DNA of 13,233 nucleotides. It comes from Desulfoprunum sp. (GTDB lineage Bacteria; Desulfobacterota; Desulfobulbia; Desulfobulbales; Desulfocapsaceae). A program made the position numbers and the translations under genes. Positions 6,911-13,233 of this stretch are shown here, piece by piece (position 1 is the first letter of the stretch; each line of letters starts with the position of its first letter). A model generated the notes under the pieces. It was not told where the DNA came from. It saw only the letters and a list, made by a program, of their open reading frames with translations, and made no database searches. Location of the stretch: the NCBI GenBank assembly GCA_030696435.1, contig JAUYSF010000163.1, positions 1-13,233 on the forward strand, given 5' to 3'.

Positions 6911-7651
6911 TTAGAGATTACCAACGAGATACTGTACAAGAGAGACAGCGGTAAGCGTTGCGGTTTCGGCCCTCAGAATGCGGCTGCCGAGGCTGACTGT
7001 CTGCCATCCCAGTTCTTTGGCTGTGGCCATCTCACTTCGAGAAAAGCCACCTTCCGGTCCGAGAAGGATGCAGACACCGGTAACCGGCTGATCTGCCGAC
7101 ATAACATCATCGAGACGCACCTCCTCTTCTTCCTCCCAAAAGATCAGCCTGAGGAGGTCCGCATCCTGATTGGTCAGGGCAAGCATGGCGGGGAAATCGA
7201 TGACCTCATCGATTTCCATCGGCTGCACCCGTCTGCACTGTTTGCAGGCGGAGACGACAATGCGGTCCCAGCGATCCGACTTCCTCCGGCCCTGCATCTC
7301 ATCAGGTCTCCCCTGACAGCGGCTGCTCACAACTGGGGTCAGTCGCGCGACCCCCAGTTCGGTGCATTGCTGGATCGTGGTGTCCATCTTTTTGCCATTC
7401 AAAAGCCCCTGGCCAACCCAGAGTGGCACCTTCTCCGTCTCCACCGTCTCCCTTTGACCGACAATCCGGCAGGTGACATTTCTCCCCACATCCACGACAA
7501 CCGCAGCGAACACCTCCCCGAGTCCATCAAGAAGCTCGATTTGGGAGTCCTTCTGCAGGCGCAGTACCTTGGCGATATGATATGACTCTTGCTCTGAAAG
7601 AGTTACCTTGTCTCCGAGGCGCGTGTTCGGATCGAAAAAAAAGCGGCGCAT
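6911..7651 (-). CDS. rsmE: 16S rRNA m3U1498 methyltransferase RsmE
   Basis: RsmE methylates N3 of U1498 in 16S rRNA within the assembled 30S subunit, using S-adenosylmethionine. From the ATG at 7651 the protein has 246 residues, normal for the family, and begins MRRFFFD, the usual RsmE start. An in-frame TTG seven codons upstream would add MYRSTYL and is less likely. The N-terminal PUA-like domain (about 1-75) contains HIAKVLRL (28-35). The C-terminal SPOUT domain has the knot motifs LLGPEGGFSRSE and LGSRILRAETA near the end, and SACKQCRR resembles the conserved 'A-x-x-Q-x-x-R' helix. RsmE often sits beside prmA in one operon; here a plus-strand PilZ gene separates them. Confidence 0.95.
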   Translation of the reverse strand: MRRFFFDPNTRLGDKVTLSEQESYHIAKVLRLQKDSQIELLDGLGEVFAAVVVDVGRNVTCRIVGQRETVETEKVPLWVGQGLLNGKKMDTTIQQCTELGVARLTPVVSSRCQGRPDEMQGRRKSDRWDRIVVSACKQCRRVQPMEIDEVIDFPAMLALTNQDADLLRLIFWEEEEEVRLDDVMSADQPVTGVCILLGPEGGFSRSEMATAKELGWQTVSLGSRILRAETATLTAVSLVQYLVGNL

Positions 7652-7858
7652 AAGGTATGTACTCCGATACAATGTACTGATTCAGGTACGTTGAGGAAAG
7701 TCATTCTGCTCGTTCCAAAACCGACCTCTTCAACAAAGTTTGAATCTACTTTCAATTTGACAACTTGCCTGCCTTTACCGTATGTATTGAGGGGAAGAAG
7801 TTCAAACACGTCAAATGAACCGCTCTATCTTCTTCAACCTAACCGCAAGGGAGCCTTC
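7652..7858 (+). promoter_or_regulatory. Divergent rsmE/PilZ intergenic region with candidate promoter
   Basis: This 207-base gap must drive rsmE leftwards and the PilZ gene rightwards. On the plus strand a perfect -35 hexamer TTGACA (7757-7762) is followed after 18 bases by TATGTA (7781-7786), a mediocre -10. A nested inverted repeat precedes and overlaps it: TTGAA (7740-7744)/TTCAA (7751-7755), with outer arms AAGTT (7736-7740)/AACTT (7762-7766), a possible operator. An imperfect palindrome GTACTGATTCAGGTAC (7674-7689) lies close to the rsmE start. No convincing minus-strand promoter was found. Confidence 0.4.
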
Positions 7859-8224
7859 ATGTCCATCGAGCGAAGAGAACAGGAGCGCTTTTTTCTTAAC
7901 CTCCAGGCAAGAATCTCGGCAGAACAAAAGGATTCTCCCTCACCACTGGTTGAAACCGTTGCCGCCAACATCAGCGCCGGCGGGGCCTTTCTCGAAACCA
8001 ACTACCAGTTCTCCATCGCCAGCAAGGTGCACATCGAGTTTCTGGTCACCTATGAGGACCTGAAAAAACTGCGATTTATCCTCTCCTATGAAAGTTTGAA
8101 AAAACTTGCGGATAATAAGGTCTGGATCGATGCAACTGGTATTGTCATCCGTCAGGAAGCTCATGGAGTAGCGGTCATTTTTGAGTCAAACTATCAACTG
8201 ACCCCCCTCAAAACACCGGCCTGA
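7859..8224 (+). CDS. Single-domain PilZ protein, predicted c-di-GMP receptor
   Basis: PilZ domains bind the second messenger cyclic di-GMP and pass the signal to partners controlling motility, exopolysaccharide or transcription. The 121-residue protein is essentially one PilZ domain. The RxxxR motif is RREQER, with Arg6 and Arg10, and the second binding motif is NISAGG (Asn37, Ser39, Gly41, Gly42), matching [D/N]xSxxG, so ligand binding is expected. The final strands GIVIRQEAHGVAVIF (94-108) fit the PilZ end. Between them lies a 12-residue tandem duplication, YEDLKKL (65-71) and YESLKKL (77-83), which is unusual. The ATG at 7859 has an excellent AAGGGAG site with a 5-base spacer; a longer open frame upstream lacks PilZ similarity and was not used. 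The gene ends 8 bases from the convergent prmA stop. Its target is unknown. Confidence 0.9.
   Translation: MSIERREQERFFLNLQARISAEQKDSPSPLVETVAANISAGGAFLETNYQFSIASKVHIEFLVTYEDLKKLRFILSYESLKKLADNKVWIDATGIVIRQEAHGVAVIFESNYQLTPLKTPA
8051..8122 (+). repeat. 36-base tandem duplication inside the PilZ gene
   Basis: Two adjacent 36-base units (8051-8086 and 8087-8122) are related: both begin TATGA and share a TGAAAAAACT core. They encode YEDLKKL and YESLKKL followed by divergent residues. Silent differences show that the duplication is not recent. The phase is a multiple of three, so the frame is kept. Confidence 0.65.
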
Positions 8225-8232
8225 TTCCTCTC

Positions 8233-9153
8233 TCAGGTCTGCTCTTTTATTAAAAGCAGGGCGGACCACTCCGCCAACTGTTCACATCTTTCAAGCCGGA
8301 ACCCCCTCTGCTGGAAGCAGTCCACGATATTCTCCGTCTGCGGCCCCTGAAGAATACCTGAAAGTATGAGTGCGCCTGCCGGTTCGGTCAACTGACCTAG
8401 AATCGGGGCCATCTCCAGAAGGGTATCATGGATAATATTGGCCACCACCAGAGAATAGCTGCCAGGCAATGATGCAAGAGGGGTAGCCGCCACCTGCATG
8501 ATCTTCTCCAAACCGTTGCGCCGGACGTTTTCGTCGGCCGCCGCCACAGCCAGCGGATCATTGTCAATGCCCAGGACCTCAGCGGCCCCGAAAAGGGCTG
8601 CGGCCATACCGAGAATACCGGTGCCGGTGCCTACATCAAGGACTCGGATGCCACTCGTGCTCCGAACCACATCTCGCAAAAGGGCCAGACTGAGACTGGT
8701 TGTGGCGTGATGACCGGTGCCAAAAGCCATGCCGGGATCCATCACAATCACCGTCTCTCCTGGGACGGCCTGATACTGCTCCCAGGTCGGGGCGATAATC
8801 AGGTCCGGAACGATGGCAAAGGGGATGAAATGTTTTTTCCAGGTGCTGCCCCAATCTTCCTCGGCAAAATCTGAAGTTGTCATGACCGGCCGGTCAACCT
8901 GAAAGATTGCGGCTATTTCGGCAAGATAAGCTGAAATCTGGCCGATAATCCGATCTTTTTCAGACTGTGCCAGATCCGCCTCGGCCAGATATACATTCAG
9001 TGTCTGCAGAACAGTCTGGTCGTCAACACCTATCTCGACCCCGGCGTCCGTCACGCCCATGAGAAAATCACTGAGCGGGTCAATAAGGACAGGATCAGTG
9101 GTTATAGTAATCTTCAGCCAGGTTTTCGGCTGGTTATCGTGTTCGTTCTCCAT
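8233..9153 (-). CDS. prmA: Ribosomal protein L11 methyltransferase PrmA
   Basis: PrmA trimethylates ribosomal protein L11 with S-adenosylmethionine. From the ATG at 9153 it has 306 residues, close to the family norm of about 295. The linker signature EEDWGSTWKKHFIPFAI (98-113) joins the N-terminal substrate-recognition domain to the methyltransferase domain. The latter shows MDPGMAFGTGHHATT (138-152), motif I VLDVGTGTGILGMAA (171-185), the acidic ribose-binding IDNDP (196-200) and the catalytic-region motif VVANIIHDTLLEMAP (236-250). A longer frame starting at a TTG (9237) adds 28 residues without family similarity. The chosen ATG has a GAGAGA ribosome-binding site 5 bases upstream. Its stop codon forms the inverted repeat CCTGA-N8-TCAGG with the stop of the convergent PilZ gene. 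The divergent neighbour is letA. Confidence 0.96.
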   Translation of the reverse strand: MENEHDNQPKTWLKITITTDPVLIDPLSDFLMGVTDAGVEIGVDDQTVLQTLNVYLAEADLAQSEKDRIIGQISAYLAEIAAIFQVDRPVMTTSDFAEEDWGSTWKKHFIPFAIVPDLIIAPTWEQYQAVPGETVIVMDPGMAFGTGHHATTSLSLALLRDVVRSTSGIRVLDVGTGTGILGMAAALFGAAEVLGIDNDPLAVAAADENVRRNGLEKIMQVAATPLASLPGSYSLVVANIIHDTLLEMAPILGQLTEPAGALILSGILQGPQTENIVDCFQQRGFRLERCEQLAEWSALLLIKEQT

Positions 9154-9206
9154 TAGTTCTCTCTCGATATTCAGTATTCCTCCGTGCAGCCCCTCTGGCT
9201 GCTGCG

Positions 9207-9230
9207 AAAAGGTACACGGTAACACCTTTT
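9207..9230. repeat. Inverted repeat upstream of letAB (AAAAGGT/ACCTTTT)
   Basis: A 7-base exact inverted repeat, AAAAGGT (9207-9213) and ACCTTTT (9224-9230), has a 10-base centre and abuts the candidate -35 hexamer at 9231. It could be a regulator-binding site, or on the plus strand a weak hairpin followed by one further T. A second repeat, GCAGCC/GGCTGC (9186-9191 and 9197-9202), stands just before it. Confidence 0.5.
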
Positions 9231-9301
9231 TCGACAAGCGGATCAGCGATTTTTATATGACAAATCACCGTGTGCAAATTAGTATAGACGGATCTAATCC
9301 G

Positions 9302-9339
9302 TTGGCAGGCGACGAAACCGTCCTCCCGCCGCCTGCCAA
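9302..9339 (+). repeat. Strong 10-bp inverted repeat in the letA leader
   Basis: TTGGCAGGCG (9302-9311) pairs perfectly with CGCCTGCCAA (9330-9339) across an 18-base loop. A smaller hairpin, ACGGAT/ATCCGT (9288-9293 and 9297-9302), abuts it and shares one base. GACGG (9287-9291) could instead pair with CCGTC (9318-9322) in the big loop. There is no T-run afterwards, so it is not a simple terminator. It ends 47 bases before letA. Confidence 0.6.
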
Positions 9340-9386
9340 TCTGTACAAAAGTAAACCTGACAGAAGTACCCTATCCCCTCATAGTC

Positions 9387-10739
9387 ATGCATGATCAGAT
9401 TCATACTACAGCCTGCCCGGAGTGTGACCTTCTTCTCAGTTTTTCCGAGACCCTGGCCAACCATTCATTATGTTGTCCAAGGTGTGGCTGCCAGGTACAT
9501 AAACGAATCAGCGACTGGCTTGAGAAGACGCTGGTCTTGAGCGCAACCGGGCTCCTGCTCTACCTTCCGGCCCTCCTGCTCCCCCTCATGACCCTGGAGA
9601 CGCTGGGCATGACCGACAGCGGCAATGTTCTCGATACAATACTTGTTTTTTATAAAAACGGCTATTTTGTCGTCGCCCTTGTGGTCCTCGTCTCCGCGGT
9701 CTTTTTGCCCCTCCTGCTCCTTTCACTCATCTTCACGATAACCTTGTCACTCACCTTGCATCGCTACTCGGCGTTTCTCCTGAAACTCTTTCGACTCTAT
9801 ATCTTTCTGGAAGAGTGGGCGATGGTTGAAATCTATCTCCTCGGCATCATGGTCACTATCATGAAGATGCGGCACACAGCTGAGATCCATTTCAATCCGG
9901 GATTCTTCTGTTTCACGGCCCTCGTTCTCATCTCCATGGGTATCAGCACCTTCCTTGACAAAGAACAGATCTGGTCAACTATCGCCACCAAAGGGGGAAA
10001 ACGGCCCTCCGGGGATGGATTGCCCACCGCTGCCCCTGAAAATGAACATGCCGCACAACCGCAGACAGCTCTTCGCTCAGGGCTTGTGCTCTGTCATACC
10101 TGCAGGCAGTTGCAACCTTTGCAACCTGGTACGGCTGAACCTTCTGTCCCCTGCACTCGATGCGGTTCACTGATACACAGTCGCAAACCGGAAAGCATCT
10201 CCCAGACCTCGGCCCTGATCCTGACTTCAGCCTTTCTCCTCATTCCAGCCAATATTCTGCCGATCATGCAGGTGCAATTCATGGGGGTTCCCGAATATTC
10301 GACCATTGTTGACGGCATCAGGTTTTTTTTTCAAGATGGCGCCTATTTGATCGGTCTGATCATCCTAACCGCCTCGGTACTTGTGCCGATCTTCAAGATT
10401 TTTGGACTGGTCATTCTTCTCTATACTACTCGTTTTCAAAGAAATTTCTATCTCAGGGAGAAGGCCGTCCTCTTTCGTTTTATTTCCTTTATCGGCCGAT
10501 GGTCAATGCTCGACATCTTTGTCATCGCCCTGTTGACCGTGCTGGTCAATTTTGGTTTTTTCACCTCTATTCACGCGGCACCTGCCGCAACCTACTTCTG
10601 CATCGTCGTCACCTCGACCATGTTTGCGGCAACAACCTTTGATCCCCGGCTGATGTGGGACAGCTGTCGCCCTGACGAGAGGTCGACAGACCCGGCGCCT
10701 CCACGTGTATCACCTTCTTCCTCAATCGATCCCTTATGA
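9387..10739 (+). CDS. letA: LetA/PqiA-family inner-membrane protein with two zinc-ribbon modules
   Basis: LetA-type (YebS, PqiA) proteins sit in the inner membrane and are thought to load or unload lipids at the base of the MCE-protein tunnel encoded next door. The 450-residue chain is a tandem repeat. Each half has a short zinc-ribbon-like module, with Cys10/Cys13 (CPEC) and Cys30/Cys33 (CPRC), then Cys236/Cys239 (CHTC) and Cys256/Cys259 (CTRC). Each module is followed by a block of four or so membrane segments. The first block carries EEWAMVEIYLLGIMV (142-156), the second the equivalent RWSMLDIFVIALLTVLV (371-387). TTFDPRLMWD (416-425) is the typical family ending, here followed by an extra 25-residue Pro/Ser-rich tail. 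The stop overlaps the letB start (ATGA), so the two proteins are probably made together. Naming LetA rather than PqiA rests on the seven-MCE partner. Confidence 0.93.
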   Translation: MHDQIHTTACPECDLLLSFSETLANHSLCCPRCGCQVHKRISDWLEKTLVLSATGLLLYLPALLLPLMTLETLGMTDSGNVLDTILVFYKNGYFVVALVVLVSAVFLPLLLLSLIFTITLSLTLHRYSAFLLKLFRLYIFLEEWAMVEIYLLGIMVTIMKMRHTAEIHFNPGFFCFTALVLISMGISTFLDKEQIWSTIATKGGKRPSGDGLPTAAPENEHAAQPQTALRSGLVLCHTCRQLQPLQPGTAEPSVPCTRCGSLIHSRKPESISQTSALILTSAFLLIPANILPIMQVQFMGVPEYSTIVDGIRFFFQDGAYLIGLIILTASVLVPIFKIFGLVILLYTTRFQRNFYLREKAVLFRFISFIGRWSMLDIFVIALLTVLVNFGFFTSIHAAPAATYFCIVVTSTMFAATTFDPRLMWDSCRPDERSTDPAPPRVSPSSSIDPL

Positions 10740-13233
10740 GCCCTGCAACCCCGATCATTCAGAAAAATAACAGCATTTCGGCCATCTGGATACTCCCTCT
10801 CATCGCATTGGCAATCTGCGGCTGGCTACTCTTTTCGAGTTACCGGGATGCCGGCATTCTAATCACCGTATACTTTGAGGATGCAAACGGTATCACTCCC
10901 GGCAAGACCCAAGTCATATCCAAGGGAATTCCCATCGGCCTGGTGCAAGAGACCCATCCTGATCTAGACAATAAAAGGGTGAGGCTTGTGGTAAAGATGG
11001 AAAAAGAAAGTGAGAAATATCTGGTCAAGGATACCCTTTTCTGGGTAGTCCGGCCCGAACTCTCCGCCGCCCGGATCCAAGGACTTGAGACGATTTTCAC
11101 CGGCAGTTATATAGGGATTCAGGTCGGCTCATCAGACCTCGATTCCAGAGAATTTACAGGCCTCGCAACAGTTCCACCGATACCCGAAGACGCACCAGGT
11201 CTGCATATATCCTTACATGCCGAAGCCCTCGGATCTATACAGGTTGGAACTGGAATATATTATAGAAACATTGAGATAGGCTCAGTTCAGGGCTATCGTC
11301 TGCAAGATGATAACAGTGTGCTCATCTCCCTCTACATCGAAGATAAATATGCCAATATCGTCAGACAGGGAAGCCGATTCAGCAATGCCAGTGGCATTTC
11401 CATTTCAGGCAAGCTCACGAATCTGAAGATCCAGGTGGAATCTCTTGCCTCCCTTCTGAAAGGGGGCATTCTCCTGCAGACCCCGGAACAGCTGAAGGAC
11501 GGTCCACCTGTACAGAACGGGCATGTCTTTCCCCTCTATAAAGATCTCGAAGAGGCCAATTACGGGATTCTGATGACCCTCAACCTCGCCTCAGCGATCG
11601 ATATTGTCGAAGGGGACACCAAGGTCATGTACCGCGGCATAGAGGCTGGTTTCGTCAAAGAAATCCAGATCAATAAAGATGACCGACGGACCGTGACTGC
11701 CCATATACTCCTGGATCCCCGGGCCGAGCTTATCCTGAGAGAAAAGACGCAATTCTGGCTGGTCAAACCGGAAATCACCCCATCAGGGGTAAGCAATCTC
11801 AGGACGCTTCTTGCCGGCCCCCATATAACCTTCAAACCAGGAGAAGGATCATTCCGCGATCACTTTGAGATCTTGCCGGCCCCACCCCCGGACGAACCTC
11901 TTCGACCAGGCACCACCTTTGTCCTGACAACCGACAATGCGGTCTCTTTTTCTCCACAATCGCCCGTTTTTTATAAAAAAATCCAAGTTGGAGAAGTTAT
12001 CTCCATCGATCTTGACAGTACGGGAAAAAAGGTCAGCACCTCGCTCTTCATTTATCAACCCTATCTCAGATTGCTAAACCGTAACAGTGTCTTCTGGCAA
12101 CAGAGCGGGGTTGAGGCCCAGGCCAATCTCTCCGGTGTGCAAATCAGGACCGGCCCTTTGGCCGAGATGTTTCACGGCAGTATCAGCTTTGCGACCCCAG
12201 ACCTTGGACCGACGAATAAACAACCCATCACAACCACGCAGCGATTCCCTCTCTACGGCAGTTATGCCGAGGCAGTCCAGGCAGTACCGGCCCTCCAGGA
12301 ACCCGGACTGCACATTCGTCTGCGGGCCGCTGATGCCGGATCGCTCTCTGTCGATTCGCCACTGCTCCATAAAAATTTGCCGATCGGTAAGGTCGTGGGT
12401 TTTCAATTGTCGACAGACCGGCAAGAGGTCTTCATCGACTGTTTTATCAACCGGAAATATACCGATCTGGTGCGGACGCCGAGTCGGTTTTACACCCTCA
12501 GCGGAGTTGAAATTTCCGGCGGTCTCGAAGGCTTGACCATGAAAACCGGGTCACTCCAGTCAATGGTTTCAGGTGGCATCGGCATCCTCCCCTCAACGGG
12601 CGGCGATATGCCCCGGGGGACAGGAACCTATCCCCTCTACAAAGATCTCCAGGATGCCCTCCATGCCGACGACATGGCTATCCATGTGACATTTGCCGAG
12701 GCAGTTGGTCAGTTGAAAAAGGGTTCGCCCGTCAAATACCGGGGGGTGAATATCGGCAGTGTAACAGAGTTATCCTTCGGCAATGATCTGCAATCCCTTG
12801 TTGCCGGCCTTCGGATAGACAGAAAATTTTCCTCTCTATTCAGATCGGAAACAAAGATATGGCTGGAAAAGCCACAGCTCTCCATCTCGGGGATCAATAA
12901 TCCGGAAACCGTTCTCTTTGGTCCCTACATTACTTTCTCGCCGGGGAAAGGATCACTACGCCAAGATTTCATGGCCCTTGGCAACCCTCCGAGGTATCCG
13001 ACGCCACAAGGCAAAGGCCTGCATATCATTTTGGAAACCCTTCACCTTGGCTCCCTCAGCCCTGGTTCCCCGGTGTCATACAGGCAGGTTCCCATCGGGC
13101 AGGTAACAGGTTTCACCCTGTCACCGACCTTCCAGAAGGTTTATGTTGCTGTCACCATAGACCCACCATATCAACATGTTATCCGAGAGAACAGCAGATT
13201 CTGGAATGCCAGCGGGGCAAAATTTGAGGCCGG
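10736..13233 (+). CDS. letB: LetB-type protein with seven MCE domains (3' end beyond window)
   Basis: The frame is open from an ATG overlapping the letA stop to the window edge, 832 codons without a stop. The N terminus has one membrane anchor (about 15-34, SAIWILPLIALAICGWLLF), then a periplasmic chain of seven MCE domains starting near residues 42, 156, 277, 393, 524, 647 and 761. Each has the strand pattern of the family, for example SKGIPIGLV, YRNIEIGSV, YRGIEAGFV, YKKIQVGEV, HKNLPIGKV, YRGVNIGSV and YRQVPIGQV. E. coli LetB (about 877 residues) also has seven and forms stacked hexameric rings that span the periplasm as a lipid tunnel; PqiB has only three. Domain endings fall into two kinds, FWxVxPE (domains 1, 3, 6) and FxNxSG-like (2, 4, 5, 7). 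The seventh domain is cut near its end, so about 40-60 residues are probably missing. A C-terminal partner such as a PqiC lipoprotein could follow outside the window. Confidence 0.95.
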   Translation, partial: MSPATPIIQKNNSISAIWILPLIALAICGWLLFSSYRDAGILITVYFEDANGITPGKTQVISKGIPIGLVQETHPDLDNKRVRLVVKMEKESEKYLVKDTLFWVVRPELSAARIQGLETIFTGSYIGIQVGSSDLDSREFTGLATVPPIPEDAPGLHISLHAEALGSIQVGTGIYYRNIEIGSVQGYRLQDDNSVLISLYIEDKYANIVRQGSRFSNASGISISGKLTNLKIQVESLASLLKGGILLQTPEQLKDGPPVQNGHVFPLYKDLEEANYGILMTLNLASAIDIVEGDTKVMYRGIEAGFVKEIQINKDDRRTVTAHILLDPRAELILREKTQFWLVKPEITPSGVSNLRTLLAGPHITFKPGEGSFRDHFEILPAPPPDEPLRPGTTFVLTTDNAVSFSPQSPVFYKKIQVGEVISIDLDSTGKKVSTSLFIYQPYLRLLNRNSVFWQQSGVEAQANLSGVQIRTGPLAEMFHGSISFATPDLGPTNKQPITTTQRFPLYGSYAEAVQAVPALQEPGLHIRLRAADAGSLSVDSPLLHKNLPIGKVVGFQLSTDRQEVFIDCFINRKYTDLVRTPSRFYTLSGVEISGGLEGLTMKTGSLQSMVSGGIGILPSTGGDMPRGTGTYPLYKDLQDALHADDMAIHVTFAEAVGQLKKGSPVKYRGVNIGSVTELSFGNDLQSLVAGLRIDRKFSSLFRSETKIWLEKPQLSISGINNPETVLFGPYITFSPGKGSLRQDFMALGNPPRYPTPQGKGLHIILETLHLGSLSPGSPVSYRQVPIGQVTGFTLSPTFQKVYVAVTIDPPYQHVIRENSRFWNASGAKFEA

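Larger units (their letters stand above)
9154..9386 (+). promoter_or_regulatory. prmA/letA divergent intergenic region, candidate letAB promoter and hairpin leader
   Basis: No gene lies in these 233 bases. A candidate promoter facing letA is TCGACA (9231-9236; 5 of 6 to TTGACA), 17 bases, then TATATG (9254-9259; 4 of 6). This would give a leader of roughly 120 bases before the letA ATG. Upstream lie two inverted repeats (9186-9202 and 9207-9230), downstream two more (9288-9302 and 9302-9339). A ribosome-binding site before letA is not obvious. Confidence 0.45.

Noticed and set aside
7691..7858. N-terminal extension of the PilZ protein
   Set aside because: The 56 extra residues look non-coding and run through the candidate promoter. 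The ATG at 7859 has an excellent Shine-Dalgarno sequence directly before ERRxxxR-type residues.
9154..9237. N-terminal extension of prmA from a TTG at 9237
   Set aside because: The extra 28 residues have no PrmA similarity, and the ATG at 9153 has a suitable ribosome-binding site and gives the usual length.
9059..9394. 111-codon plus-strand frame running from inside prmA through the intergenic gap
   Set aside because: It is antisense to prmA, has no recognisable domain and contains the candidate promoter and hairpins of letA.
12087..12536. 149-codon plus-strand frame inside letB
   Set aside because: It is out of frame with the clear MCE domains 4 and 5 of letB and has a low-complexity Arg/Ser/Pro composition typical of a shadow frame.
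1..13233. Mobile elements, CRISPR arrays, tRNA or rRNA genes
   Set aside because: No transposase or integrase frame, regularly spaced repeats, cloverleaf or rRNA-like stretch was seen, and nearly all DNA is accounted for by conserved genes.

Overview
The window is 13.2 kb of moderate-GC chromosomal DNA from a Gram-negative (didermic) bacterium. The combination of an Lpt lipopolysaccharide-export pair, sigma-54, a TRAP transporter with a TatT-type lipoprotein, and a LetA/LetB (PqiA/PqiB-family) lipid-transport pair fits the former Deltaproteobacteria (Desulfobacterota, perhaps the Desulfobulbales). That placement is an inference from gene content and protein style, not from a marker phylogeny. 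I see no rRNA, tRNA, CRISPR array, insertion sequence or phage gene. The region looks like ordinary vertically inherited genome, densely packed and rich in envelope functions.

Left part, plus strand (1-6290): the 3' end of lptA, then lptB and rpoN, the conserved lptA-lptB-rpoN block. The usual followers of rpoN (hpf, ptsN, rapZ) are not here. After a 139-base gap comes a four-gene TRAP system: a lipoprotein T-component (TatT family), a periplasmic binding protein (DctP family), and the small and large membrane subunits DctQ and DctM. The binding protein appears to lack the arginine that most DctP proteins use to hold a carboxylate, so its cargo is probably not a simple organic acid.

Middle part (6315-9153): three minus-strand housekeeping genes, hpt (purine salvage), rsmE (16S rRNA methylation) and prmA (ribosomal protein L11 methylation). 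A small plus-strand PilZ-domain gene (a predicted c-di-GMP receptor) sits between rsmE and prmA. A 233-base intergenic region with four inverted repeats and a plausible promoter separates prmA from the next operon.

Right part, plus strand (9387 to the end): letA, a polytopic membrane protein with two zinc-ribbon-like modules, overlaps by four bases the start of letB. LetB has at least 832 residues, is cut by the window edge, and carries seven MCE domains, as does E. coli LetB. It should form a periplasm-spanning tunnel for lipids. The window thus has LPS export (LptAB) at one end, phospholipid-type transport (LetAB) at the other, and a TRAP-T importer of unknown ligand nearby. No completely new system is evident. 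The best candidates for a closer look are the TRAP-T system's ligand, the alternating A/B pattern of the LetB MCE domains, the structured letA leader and the PilZ gene with its internal tandem duplication.
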